In this document: in pieces, positions 42,520 through 53,617 of the stretch
Position numbering within the stretch: the stretch's first letter is position 1
Layout of the letters: every line of letters starts with the position of its first letter
DNA from: Candidula unifasciata
Taxonomy: Eukaryota; Mollusca; Gastropoda; Stylommatophora; Geomitridae
Length of the DNA stretch: 64,000 nucleotides
NCBI GenBank assembly: GCA_905116865.2
Contig: CAJHNH020001591.1
Location: 779,484-843,483 of the forward strand
Direction of reading: 5' to 3'
Translations under genes and position numbers: made by a program
Notes under the pieces: generated by a model
Database searches by the model: none
The model's input: the letters and a program-made list of their open reading frames with translations, nothing else
Told to the model about the DNA's origin: nothing

Positions 42520-42735
42520 AACAAAAATGCCCTGGCACTATCTGCCACAGCGAGCCACACTAAAACGTTACAATGGGTATAGAGCAGGTGGAAGACCTTG
42601 GAAAATATGGAGTAATGGCATTAAAAATAGCCTTCAAGAAATGAACAGTCTTAATAGTGATCTTGACAGAGCTCATCAACGTACATTACAAATTCCCCAG
42701 ACACTTCGATGAGGTACAAGGTGGAAGAGAAGAAG
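42520..42735 (+). mobile_element. 3' end of a LINE
   Basis: The frame reads MPWHYLPQRATLKRYNGYRA, GRPWKIWSNGIKNSLQEMN and LDRAHQRTLQIPQTLR, ending in GAAGAGAAGAAGAAGAA. It is the C-terminus of the LINE type seen at 31,657 and 48,710. Confidence 0.75.
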
Positions 42736-43073
42736 AAGAACATACATAAAGCCATTTGTATCATGTAGCGTGTTTCCAAATAAATGTTCCAAAAACTGTG
42801 ACTGGCATTTTAAACTTGTCTCAGGATCCAGAGACATTTAATTTTGCTTCTTGATGTAGTTTAGCACTGGTTTTGTCCCAGCCTGTTTCCGTTTTTTCTC
42901 TGTTAATATCCAAGTTTAGCAATGGTAATACAATATTGATCAAAATTCTGTATTAATTATTGCTATTATATCAATTGTTACATGCTTGATTTGGTTGTTG
43001 TGTCCTTGTTTTGTACAGTCATTTTTAAACTGCAATTTTCATATGGAACATCTTTAGTAGAATGTATGCTTAC

Positions 43074-43127
43074 CAAGTTAACATCCTTCCAGTACTCTCT
43101 TCTTTAAAGCCAGACGTTCCCTACGTG
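43074..43127 (-). CDS. Candidate internal exon (54 nt) upstream of 41,732-41,850
   Basis: The minus strand has an acceptor (GTGTGTGTTTCAG) and a strong donor (ACTTG|GTAAGC). The frame that fits the next exon reads RRERLALKKRVLEGC, then TAA, then one leucine codon. The basic composition and clean splice sites favour a real exon. The in-frame TAA two codons before the junction argues for decay or a sequencing error. Confidence 0.4.
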
Positions 43128-43129
43128 CT

Positions 43130-43654
43130 GAAACACACACAAATGTAAAACTTTATTAAAGAATGACAGTGAGTGCAATATTGACGAGTTGCATTTGGTC
43201 ATGGAAAATAATTCATTTACAGATATTTACAGTACAGTTGCTTCTTAAATGTGCACAAAAAACTGTAAGCTGTCATGCACTGACAGGGAAAGAATGTATC
43301 ATTTGAAAAAGATTAAGAGCTAAGAAGAAATGGACAGTGTGCATGTTAGCAATCCCTTGACAGTTGAAATAATATAAAAAACACATTTAATTATTTTTAA
43401 TTCCAAGGTGTCAGGTTTCATCTTTACTGCTGGTGATCTGGCAACATACCATCTTGTATTGGTTTTAACAGTAATATAGACAGTAAAACAGACTAGTGAA
43501 ATCAGAAAAAATGAAAAAAAAATAACTATGAGGTTAATTTTACGGCATCCTGTAAAGAATTATATTATATAGAATTAACACTTGTGACAACTACGTTTGA
43601 AAGCAAGTAATCATAACACTAAAGTGGGATAACCACCTGCTGACTGTGTCACAT
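43130..43654. other. No gene seen
   Basis: AT-rich; might be an intron of the candidate gene above. Confidence 0.4.
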
Positions 43655-44365
43655 ACAGCAAAGTATGATTTAGGTATAAATCAACTAGGAACAGACGCTA
43701 CGTACGGTGGTATGATTCAGGTATATATCCACTAGGAACATATGCTACACACAAAAGTTGTTTTTTTTCCGCGTTCACCAGCTGTACACTCTGGGGGAAA
43801 GTTCTGTTTGTTCGTCCACTTCTGGACTGCAGTCCTGCTCCAGAACCTGAGTGTATCATGTGCATCAGTTTTACAGATCTGATTCAATTAAATGCAGACT
43901 GCTGGTTCTTTGCCTCTCAGGCAGATGCACTCTTACTTCAAAAGAAGCTCTTAATTAGTCGACTCATACGACATGCTTTTGGGAAGGCAGTGTTTCTATT
44001 CTTGTTTTCCCCACAATGGGGCCCGGAGCCTATACGGTAAATACAAAAGTATGATTCAGGTATATATCAGCTAGGAACATATGATACATCTAAAAGTATC
44101 ATTCAGGTATTCATCCACTAGGAACTGATGCTACACGTGAAAGTATGATTCAGGTATATATCCACTTGAAACTGATGCTTGTAAAAGTATGATTCAGGTA
44201 TATATCCACTTGAAACTGTTGCTTGTAAAAGTATAATTTAGGCACATATCCAATAGGAACTAATGCTACACACAAAAGTATCATTCTGGTTTATATCTAC
44301 TAGGAACTAATGCTACGTACACAAAAGTATATTTCTGGTTTATATCAACTAGGAACTGAGAAAAG
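43655..44365 (+). repeat. ~50-55-bp tandem repeat, about 9 copies, split by repeat A
   Basis: The unit holds AAAGTATGATTCAGGTATAT and ATCCACTAGGAACATATGCT. Repeat A copy 11 lies inside at 43,770-44,045. Confidence 0.9.
43770..44045 (-). repeat. Repeat A, copy 11, inserted in a tandem array
   Basis: It runs from TTCCGCGTTCACCAGCTGTA to GGGGCCCGGAGCCTATACGG. ACAAAAGT-type array sequence occurs on both sides, but because the array is repetitive a TSD cannot be proven. Confidence 0.85.
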
Positions 44366-44384
44366 ATTGCTGGCACTAGCTACC

Positions 44385-44720
44385 AACAATCAAACCACCA
44401 GTCTTGAAAACATTGGGGCTAAAAAGAAAAGGTGCCAGTACTGCGTACCATCAGATTAACAGCTCAGCTGATATTATCAATGCCCTCAGAGAAATGGGAA
44501 GAATAGAGGACTTTGATGGCAGTGAATCCACATCACGCTAGAATGGCAGACTTGGGAATTAAGATCGGCACAGCAAAAAACGAGACGCACACCAGAAGAC
44601 TTGTTAATCAACATAGAACTGGTACTATTAGCCATCAGACGTTGGGGATTATACTGAGGGGAGGATCTGAGCACCTATGGACATGTCCGGAGTGCAATGA
44701 TGATAACCCAACTAACTAAC
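44385..44720 (+). mobile_element. 3' end of an RNase H-type LINE
   Basis: The plus-strand frame (44,513-44,719) reads NQHRTGTISHQTLGIILRGG and HLWTCPECNDD. The GTI...LRxG...LWxCPxC pattern also ends NLR-1 copies, so this is the terminal coding segment of a related element. Confidence 0.65.
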
Positions 44721-45320
44721 TGCTTCCCCAGAACATACACCTGGTACCTATTTTATGAGGCATGTTCATCCAAAATGGAGCCCCAGTGCTGTTGTTTTCT
44801 ATGGGATGATTTATCCAGTCCGGTACCAACTTTCCTTAAATACTTTTTATGATGTAGATCATAGACTACAGCTTAACCGTTCCTTGCTTATTTTATTGTT
44901 AACAGGAAAATTTGCTGCAGGCGACGGGGAATCTTGCGGCTTGCCTGTCATAGTTTTTTTTAGCAGATCTGATGTCAGTTGTTAAAACTGATCAATCAGT
45001 TGTCAGTACTAAGTTGGCTCACAGTTGAGTGATAAAAGAGCTCAAGAATAGGTTACAATGGAACCAGGGAAGTCCTTATAGATTCTTTGTCTTATAATCC
45101 ATGCTATGAAGCGTCATGTATATTCACAGCCTTTTTGTCTTGTGTGCTTTCTCTGACACAGATGATCTTCAATACCTTTTGTTGTTTGTAGTAATGTCTG
45201 TCCACAACCTTCAGCCTTGTGTACTTTCAATCACTCCTAACACAGATTATCTTCCATGCCATGATGTCAGGCTGTCCAGCATCTTCTCTCTTGGTCTCCT
45301 TCTCATGGCATGAACTTTAA
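44721..45320. other. No gene; LINE-like 3' remnant at 45,110-45,310
   Basis: CTAACACAGATTATCTTCCA and CAGCATCTTCTCTCTTGGTC match the remnant at 39,740-39,830. The rest is unannotated. Confidence 0.5.
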
Positions 45321-45324
45321 TACT

Positions 45325-45537
45325 TCTCATCCTTTTTAGGATGACATTTCTCATTATTTGAAGCCCTACTCTGGCTTTTGCCAGGGGATGCAATATGGCC
45401 TGGCCATAAACATAGCCTAGTGGCTGAACGCGGTTTCTGGGACCTCTCCACGGTGATCCTCACCTACATGGTGGCACATTGTGTCATCGGGTGTTTATCG
45501 CTTGTGTGGTGTCCTGGTGAGGTAGAAAGTCAGTCAG
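45325..45537 (+). repeat. SINE-B, copy 9
   Basis: TTTGAAGCCCTACTCTGGCT to GAGGTAGAAAGTCAGTCAGT. Full length. Confidence 0.85.
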
Positions 45538-45539
45538 TC

Positions 45540-46098
45540 TCATGCATGACCATAGAAAGTAAATCGTCTCCCCTGATGTTTGTCACCAGTTGTTTTCATG
45601 AGTCAGTTTCTTTTAAGACATCATTACTCATTTTAATCTGTCCAAGGTATTCTTATTATTCATCTGTAAAACCTCATTTTCGCCACTTGCAAATAACTTT
45701 CACTAATCGTCTAACTGTCCATGAAACACATTTACATACAAGGATATGGGTTTATTTATACTGAGAAAGATTGCAACAACAAAAAACTTCAATTTTGTAA
45801 AGTACTACCTTTGCTTAACTGCTAGTCTACTATTAACTTCAGTAATCTTCCATCTGCTCTTATCAGGTCACTCAGGTACTTGATTATCCCATTTAATTTG
45901 ATGTTGCATTTTAGAGGGTCCCATTTTCTCTGTAATTACCATTATCTGTTTTGTTTTTCTGCTGTTTGGACTAAGACCCTAGGTTTGACTTTCTATTACA
46001 ATTATGTCCATCATTTCTCGCAATCAACTGATCAACCAGAGAAACTCATCAGTCAATGAAACAGGGTTAGCTAGTTGATCAGACAGAGCTATCTCTTT
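45540..46098. other. No gene seen; degenerate TGATCAGACAGAG-type tandem from ~46,020
   Basis: The motif TTGATCAGACAGAGCTA recurs loosely and continues beyond the LINE fragment at 46,112-46,681 to about 46,830. Confidence 0.5.
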
Positions 46099-46111
46099 AG
46101 TTAATCAGACA

Positions 46112-46681
46112 AGACAAACTAATTGCAGATCTAAGGACCAACATTGGCTTACTCTCCAAGGAAGCAGAACTGGTCTTGCAGTGGATACCAGCCCACTGTG
46201 GTATTCAAGGAAATGAGAGAGCAGTTGAGTTGGCAAAAGCTGGGAGTAATCTTCCACAACCTCATCCACCACACAGCTACAAGGAAACTAAAGCAGTCTT
46301 TCAAGCGGGAGTGGAGAAAGCAGAATAAAGATTACAGACCAGAGAGTGACAGCATAAACAAACTCAACAGGAAAGAAAAAACAATCAATTTTCAGACTTC
46401 GGACTGGACACTGTGGTCTTCGAGCACACCTGTACAGGATAGGCATAAAAGAATCTGCTGCCTGTGATTGTGGAGCAGAAAGACATACCCCTGAGCACAT
46501 ACTGCAGTACTGCCCTAACCTCTCCCATCAAAGACTGTGGATCTGGCCCAGGGGATCCACATTGCGAGAGAAGCTATGGGGGACCGGTGGCGACCTTAAA
46601 CGCACAATGCTTTTATTTTTGACCCAGACGGGACTCAATGTGTAGCATGACTAATGTCGCGCATAAGAAGAAGAAGAAAGA
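46112..46681 (+). mobile_element. 5'-truncated RNase H LINE, 13-bp TSD
   Basis: One frame (to TAA 46,326) reads VLQWIPAHCGIQGNERAVEL, the last RNase H motif, with Val in place of the catalytic Asp. A second frame reads FRLRTGHCGLRAHLYRIGI and CDCGAERHTPEHILQYCP, the Cys/His end typical of these elements, and stops at TAG ~46,643. AGTTAATCAGACA flanks the element at 46,099-46,111 and 46,682-46,694. It differs from NLR-1 in its C-terminus. Confidence 0.88.
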
Positions 46682-47015
46682 AGTTAATCAGACAGAAGTA
46701 ACTTTTTAGTTGATCATAAAGAAGAAACTCTTTAGTTATCAGACAAATGTAATTCTCTAGTAAGTTTAGTTGATCAGACAGAGGTAAATCTTTGTGGCAT
46801 TTGATTCTTATCAGTCCATAGAGTGGCCAATTATTTCAACAGTGAATTTTTAAAAACAGCAACTTTGTGAATCACAAAGGCTTTAATTACCATAACCTTT
46901 TAAATAAATAGCACGTCATGGCTCTTAATTAAAATTATGAAACTCTCCTACATTGTGCAGAAAAATAACTGTTCAAAAATTTAAAATCTATTTCCCCGAA
47001 TGTTTGAAATTGCGC

Positions 47016-47207
47016 CTGGTGGCAACCAACTGTACAGGAGAACGTTCTTTTTCAAGACTAAAACTTATTTTTTTAAATGTGCTTCGTGGCACAATTGGGC
47101 AGCTTCGTCTAAACTGACTTTCGCTCTTTTGTATAGAAAATGATATCCTAAAAACCACTGACTTAAAAGCTTTCAATAAAGCGATTTTGCAAAAAGAATT
47201 GCTATAG
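47016..47207 (+). pseudogene. hAT transposase C-terminal fragment (second family)
   Basis: The frame reads LVATNCTGERSFSRLKLIFL, then VLRGTIGQLRLN, one stop, then IENDILKTTDLKAFNKAIL, ending at TAG 47,205-47,207. The ERSFS...LK...LR pattern is the hAT dimerisation domain, of the type found in ZMYM-like and other domesticated proteins. Just upstream a LFPRMFEIA motif lies in another frame. No terminal inverted repeats were found. Confidence 0.8.
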
Positions 47208-47209
47208 AT

Positions 47210-48700
47210 ACTTATTATAATAAGTAGTTTCATACTGTACCATCTAATAAATGTTTACGTTTTAACACAAGTTTTGTCCAAGTGCCAATTTTAAAAAAAA
47301 GTGTGTTTTATATTATTGACTATTTGCGTTTCATTTGTCGTAGGGGCGCCAGTACACTGATATTCCCAAGGGTCCATAAGGCTTGAGGCGACCCTGCCAT
47401 GGAGCAATGCCAATGTTTCTATGAACAGCGTCGACAACTGCAAGGTCTATGTGGGATTTTCAGTCTTTGCAGCGCAGTCTACACAAAAACGTTGACACGC
47501 TATTCCTATTTCACCATCATACATTAAACACACCCCCCCCCTTTTTTTCCCTCCTCTTTTGTATAAATACAAATCAATGCCGGTTAAAGTACTCAACAAA
47601 AACTTTTTTTAAGCAGTAAAAGTTAAGGCCATTGTTACCCGAGGGACCGTATTACAGAACTACTATATCCGCTTTACTGATGAATTACTTTAAAAGTTCC
47701 TTGCACAGAATGTGTACTACAAATGTTGTGGTAAGAAGATGAAGTGGTAGGTATAATAAAGCGACAAGACGTCTGTAATACCTGGCGAGCAGCAGTCAGC
47801 TGTCGCCAGCCGTCGTGAACAGATTGCGGGCCTTGCTGCAAGGCACAATTGCGACAGTTATATGTGAGAAAAGATAGCTGTTGAGTAATATTATGGTTAT
47901 AGTGTTTAATAAAAATATAATAGAATAATCAAACTACAAAAAAAATTAGACAAAAAATAATGTATTCACTTTGCTACGCATAATTGAATTTATGCAATGC
48001 GTAATTTACCATTATTTCTCAAATATATATGATTTAAAACAAATCCTCTTAGAGTGATAGAAAAGAAAGGAGTTAGTTTCCGTGCTTTGCTAATACTTGC
48101 AGAATTAGTTCCCTTAAATATGATGGCTGGTGTCGTTTTTGCAGTAGTAGACATTTGCGCCATTGATGTTTAGAACATGGTCCCTTAAATTCCTAAACCG
48201 ACCAACCATCAAATAGGGTACATTGTTTTACGGCCCACCTGACAGTCAACCAACAAAGCCAAATGTAGATTAAATGTAAATGTATAATAAATTATACATG
48301 TCACAAAATTACAGATTTGACGTTAAAGCTATATCTGCTGCTGCTTAGGTGTTAAAAAAAACCTGAAAATATGATGAGACATTAATAGAGCGTTGTTTCT
48401 TATGGACGAAGCGCTAAACTAATATCCATTCGATTTCTGCATTTGATTTTTTTAAAGCTGACATACATGAGGAATCTTATTACACAAATAGGAAGTTCCC
48501 TAGGTATTAAATCTACGCACTGGAAGAGAAAACCCACATACCCTACCTGGTTACATGATTAGGCAGAATTTTTGGCGGCACACTCGGACTTTCCACGGGC
48601 TGAAGAATGCTGTCTTAGAGGTTAGCAATCGCATTTCATTTTCATCGGCGTATCAGGATTCGATTCACACGGCTGTCGTGTGCAATATATGGGTATATAC
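47210..48700. other. No gene seen
   Basis: About 1.5 kb without a convincing frame. A GC-richer patch at 47,340-47,480 and another at 47,770-47,860 might be exonic or promoter sequence, but nothing supports either. Confidence 0.4.
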
Positions 48701-48709
48701 TTACTTACT

Positions 48710-50480
48710 TTACTTTTTCCTTCCACGTATGCCGCTAAGCGTTGTGGGGAGATGCAAGTTCCTGTCATAAGCAAGGCGGGCAGCATCTGATGTTCTGAGG
48801 CCATGATTTTGGCAGGTTTCGGAGACCCCGTCAATCCACCGTTTCCTTGGTCTTCCTCTTGCCTTATATCCTGAGCTTCTTTGGTTGAAAATTTGTGATG
48901 TTATTTGATCATTTTTCATCCTGGTTAGATGTCCAAACCATTTCATTCTTTGATGTTCTATGTAGTCTAAACATGGTGTAGTTTTGACAGTGTTTCTAAT
49001 GTCTATATTCTTTATCCTGTCTAGTCTGGTCTTATTCGCTGCTTTTCTTAGACATTTCATTTCACAGACTTCTATTTTTCTTTCATGGGTCTTGTTGATT
49101 GTCCATGTCTGGCACTGGTAGCAGAGTGTTGGAATGAAGATGGTGTTTATCAATTGTCTTTTGGTCTTCATGGTTATATCTGGATGTTTAAGCAGAGGTG
49201 ATAGTTGGTATGTGACAGCATTTGCTTTCTGTATTCTTGTTTCTATCTCTCTGTCCATTCTTCCATCCTCTGTAAATATACTGCCCAAGTATTTGAACTC
49301 TTTGGTTTGCTTGATTTTGGCACTTCCAACATTTATATTCAGTGGCCTGTGTGTTCTGCTGATCTTCATAACTTCTGTTTTTTCTGTACTGATTCTCATA
49401 TTATGTTGTAAACAGCTGTTGTTGAGAGTAGTCAGATGTTCCTGTAGATCATATTCATTTTGATACAGTATGCTTTGATCATCAGCAAAAAGTAATTCGT
49501 TTATAGCATACACGTCTGGGTTTGCTTCTACAGTGATCTTATCCATGTATGTTATGAAAAGTAATGGTGACAGTACACATCCTTGCCTGACACCAGTTGT
49601 GACTTTGAACCATTCAGAAAGACCACTAGATGTTCTTACTGCACTTTCACTTTTTTCATAGAGGGCTCTGATGTTGTCTAATAATTGACCCTGCACTCCG
49701 TAATCGTCAAGAATTCTCCACAGCACATCTCTGTCTACACGGTCGAATGCCTTCTCTTGATCTACAAAGACCACGTTCAGCTCTTTATCGTATTCGAGTG
49801 TCTTTTCACAGACTTGTCTTAGTGCAAATATGGCATCAGTGCAACCTCGCCCTTTCCTGAAACCGAATTGTGCTTTACTCAGTAGAGGTTCAACCTTTGC
49901 TCTTATCCTACCTTCTAAGATCTTTGCATACATTTTCCCCACATGACTTAGTAAAGATATTCCTCTATAAGTTCCACATTCTCTCGTTTCCTTTTTTCTT
50001 CCAGATAGGTACTACAACTGATCTTTGCCAATCCACTGGTACCTTTCTCTCTGCCCATGCTCTATTGAAAATTCTCTCCAGCCAGGTGATCATAGTGTCC
50101 CCTCCAGCCTGGATGACTTCTGTTGTTATTCCGTCGATACCAGCTGCTTTGTGTCTTTTACTTGTTTTGATAACTTTCTCTACTTCATCCCGCAGGATAT
50201 GTGGTTCTAGATGATCTGGAGCCCTTGAATGGAATTCTGCTGTTTCATGTACTCCCGACGGGTTCAAAAGTTCTTTAAAATATTCCTCCCATCTTTTTTT
50301 AATTGTATTATATCCTTTCTTTCTTGTATCCGCAAGACCCATGACGTGTATATTTTTTCTTTTCATGAAATCCACTATTTGTGGCTCTTTGTTGGCAATA
50401 CCACATATGTTCCATGTGCCTATGTAAGTCGTTTTTCTGTCTCGTCGTCCTTTAACGTTTCCAGTCCATTTTCCGTTTTA
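48710..50480 (-). mobile_element. LINE with 410-codon RT frame and endonuclease deleted
   Basis: The minus-strand frame 48,710-49,942 is uninterrupted. It has FGFRKGRGCTDAIFALRQ, motif A VDQEKAFDRVDRDVLW, motif B TGVRQGCVLSPLLF, motif C LLFADDQSILY (both Asp), FKYLGSIFTEDGRMD, CYQCQTWTI and RGRPRKRWIDGV. A one-base shift near 49,965 joins it to 49,965-50,375. That segment starts with the endonuclease N-terminus (MKRKNIHVMGLADTRKKG) but passes directly to the pre-RT segment (YNTIKKRWEEYFKELLN). The rest of the endonuclease and the connector are missing while the frame is kept. A DETEKRLTYIGTWN-like start lies at ~50,420-50,480. Confidence 0.9.
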
Positions 50481-50734
50481 TATGGGTATATGACTATGTG
50501 AAAGGAAAGTGCATTGATGAACGTAAAACATGGAGCGGTGCGAAACAGAATTGAACGGGGTGTGAAAAGGGAGAGAGACCGTTGGCTCCAAAACATATAG
50601 ATGTAGGTTGTAGTCTGGGTGTTGCCAGACAAATCCTGCACACCTGTATGTTATGCTGGCGTTAAGTGTCCAGGCTATCTGCGGGAGTTGCCGCTGCAGC
50701 CGTTCCAGCTTGACGGAGGTTCGTGAGCTTGAAT

Positions 50735-50830
50735 GTTGAATTAAGAATCGACATCACAGCACTCGGGACATTCCAATAAACGCTCTGTCCCCATCTTCAG
50801 TAGCAAGCAAGGAGGGAAAGCCGTATAGCC
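50735..50830 (-). mobile_element. NLR-1 3' end fragment
   Basis: CGACATCACAGCACTCGGGA and CTCTGTCCCCATCTTCAG match the left end of the window. Confidence 0.8.
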
Positions 50831-52140
50831 ACAGAGCACAGCTATACCGACTGATGAGAGCCAGACTAGACCCTATACCGCTAGGGGCCACCAGTTCCGA
50901 GATCGCCTGCTAGATCTGTTAATGCTCAGTTGAGACATTATCTGGGGCTCACGTCGGGGACGTGAGGTAGGAGTCTTGCAATAGGTTCCGTAGAAGCAGC
51001 ACAGAGAAGGCTGGCGCCTAAGTGAGGTCAGTTATATCTCCTTATACACATCATTTCGGACCCAACTTTCCCCCACGTCTGTGACACAAATCACCGCGAC
51101 ACCAGTAACGGTTCAGTGTAAGCTGTCGAAATTTGGCGTGCATCCTATTAACAATAATGTCTTTGTAACTAGTTTAAACAAGAATGTAAACAAACATATA
51201 GTCTTCATTTTGCTTTGTTTGCGGTAAATGAAAAACCAGACAACGATTCAAAGGAAACAATCAATATGCTTACAGTAACTCGGGGAAATAGAGTAAGGCA
51301 ACTTTTCAAAACATCGAAATGCAGATTTGTCATTTCCATTTCCCTCTCAGGTGGTCATCTCCAGCATAAGTTTCTAATGAGTTGTACATTTTTCATTAAG
51401 TTGGGAAAAGTCTATCAAAATAATCAACACGCGTTGCTGCCTATGTGAACTGACTTCCCGTCTCCACAAGTGTATCAATGACTGTTTGGTCTATTTTTTA
51501 GGGGAACATAAATTATTAGTCACAGATCAAAGAAATTCGACGCTTTAAGACAACAGCAGCATCTGCGCAATTGTAAATTATAGAATTAAAAGGACATGGG
51601 AAATTTAAGGCCATATCTAAAAATTTATGTTAATCCATACAGGAGTTTTGGAGATATTGTTAAAGTGTGATGGCATGCGTTTTGAAACGCACTCTGGTTA
51701 TCAGCTACAATGGAAACACCTTTCATTATGCGGAATTCAAAAGCCGATGACTCATATAACGAGGACAATGATCAGTGTTGCGTGGGCACTAGCCACCTCA
51801 CCAGGGCTGCCGAAATTGGTACTTCAGGACAAATTTAGAACTATCTCACTCTGCCGAGCAACATTGTACTTTTGGTACCACGCTTAATGTTTTGGTACGA
51901 TGTTTTTGATAAGACCAGAAAGCAAGTTCGTGCATTGCTAAGTCATTTTTAAGCTAAATTCCTGCCTAGTTATGCCACCATCACGTATGTGTTGTCTGAT
52001 TTGACTAAAAAGGGGATTGCGAAACATGATACGGTGAAACGTGCAATGTACTGAGTCCTTGAGATGAGTACAAAGCACATTAAGTCATTTACCATTGTTA
52101 CGTTTTATCTAATTTAAATGTACCCTTCGGTATTTCAGGT
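50831..52140. other. No gene seen
   Basis: The stretch at 50,830-51,060 is GC-richer and could be an LTR or UTR remnant. A 77-codon frame at 51,215-51,448 shows no domain. Confidence 0.4.
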
Positions 52141-52144
52141 GATT

Positions 52145-52505
52145 CTTCTGGTGTGGAAGTAGCCAGCGTCCTGGTGCAGGAATTCCGAGGTACCTTGCAT
52201 TCAGTCCTGTATGCCAGGAGAAAAACGTCCCCAGCGAAGAAATGCTACAGCTTGATGGAAAGAGAGTGCCTGACCATAATTTTTGGAGTCAGTAGATTTT
52301 CCAAGTTTCTTTATGGGAACTACTTTACTATCTTCACTGACCACCAGCTTCTCCAAGCACTGTGTTGGCGAGCCGTGAAGAATGCGAGGGTACGTAGATA
52401 AACTCTGGTGCTGCAGCGATACCACTTCACTGACTACTTCATCCAGGGGATGCGAGGTACCTCGGAATTCCTGCACCAGAACGCTGGCTAATTCCACACC
52501 AGAAG
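52145..52505 (+). pseudogene. Ty3/Gypsy-type RNase H fragment bounded by an inverted duplication
   Basis: The plus-strand frame (52,153-52,401) reads VEVASVLVQEFRGTLHSVLY, KKCYSLMERECLTIIFGVSR and IFTDHQLLQALC. These are the RNase H motifs following the RT of LTR retrotransposons, and a LQRYHFTDYFIQG-like segment follows in another frame. The first 56 bases (52,145-52,200) recur as a reverse complement at 52,450-52,505 with about four mismatches. Confidence 0.88.
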
Positions 52506-52544
52506 CATACACTTTCACATACACTTTCTGTTACTTGATTAATT

Positions 52545-52762
52545 GACTGACTGACTGACTTTCTACCCCACCATGACATCACAAAAGCGATAAACACCCG
52601 ATGACACAATGTGCCACCATGTGGATGAGGATCACCCTGGAGAGGTCCCAGAAACCGCGTTCAGCCAATTGGCCATATTTATGGCCTGGCTATAATGCGG
52701 CCCCTGACAAGAGCCAGGGTGAGGCTTTAAATAACGACAAATTTCATCCTAAAAGGACAGCA
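52545..52762 (-). repeat. SINE-B, copy 10
   Basis: GACTGACTGACTGACTTTCT to TTTAAATAACGACAAATTTC. Full length. Confidence 0.88.
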
Positions 52763-53609
52763 AAATGAAAACAGTAATTTACGCTGGGTGACGGAAACTG
52801 TCTAGGGGATTTGCCGCAGTAATAAGGTTCCAGTGTGACGGGTTTGTGATGTGAGATTCGGAATATCTCAAGGTAACGTGAAAGGCCGCAGACAGAGAGC
52901 CTGGGTTGTTATTTACAAGACATTGTGCATCGGCCTAGATGTCTCTAGTAATAGTATCTCTAAGATAGAGGAGTCGTCAGAGAGACAGGCACGTTAGTCA
53001 CCAACTGTGGATTTGCGCGATCGGGTACCAATAGCCTGTAGCAACCATCGAATCATAGTTGGGGCAGGGGAAGTCACTGAGAGCAGCCTCTTGAGTGTAT
53101 GTGTGGCAGAAGGAAGAATGACTATTATTGTGTCCATCGTATATCGTGATGCAACTAATTTCACGATGTCGGTGTCTGAATATAATGTATACTTTTTGGC
53201 GGTAAACATTTGTTCAGAGTCATCTCTTGGTATCGAGCTGGAGCTGGGACCTGTAAGTCTCGACAATAATAAGTAAAGTCTAGACTTCAAATGTGTGTGC
53301 CAGACAGGCCCAATGTAGGTTGTGTAGGGAACCTGGACATCGCACGCAACAGTTATCCTACTCGAATCTTTTCCTTGCCTTGAAATGTACTTTCTGTAAT
53401 CTAATAGAAGAATAATATAATTTTTGTTTTGTATTATCTCTCTCACCCCCCCCCCCCCTTTCCCCACCCCAGTCTTCTCTGCACTTCACCTGCATAGACA
53501 TTTAGGAGTATCTGGCGTTTTGAAGCTCCGAGACAGTGGGTTGCATTTGAGGTTTCCCGTAGCTGTCATAAGATCTACCTTTCTATTTCTAGGGATCCAA
53601 AGTAGGCTG
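52763..53609. other. No gene seen; C-run at ~53,446-53,458
   Basis: An 89-codon frame at 53,007-53,276 has no recognisable motif. Confidence 0.4.
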
Positions 53610-53617
53610 AATTTCAC

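Noticed and set aside
49134..50501. Several plus-strand frames of 60-114 codons
   Set aside because: They are shadows of the minus-strand LINE reading frame.
53007..53276. 89-codon plus-strand frame
   Set aside because: No motif and no support from neighbours.
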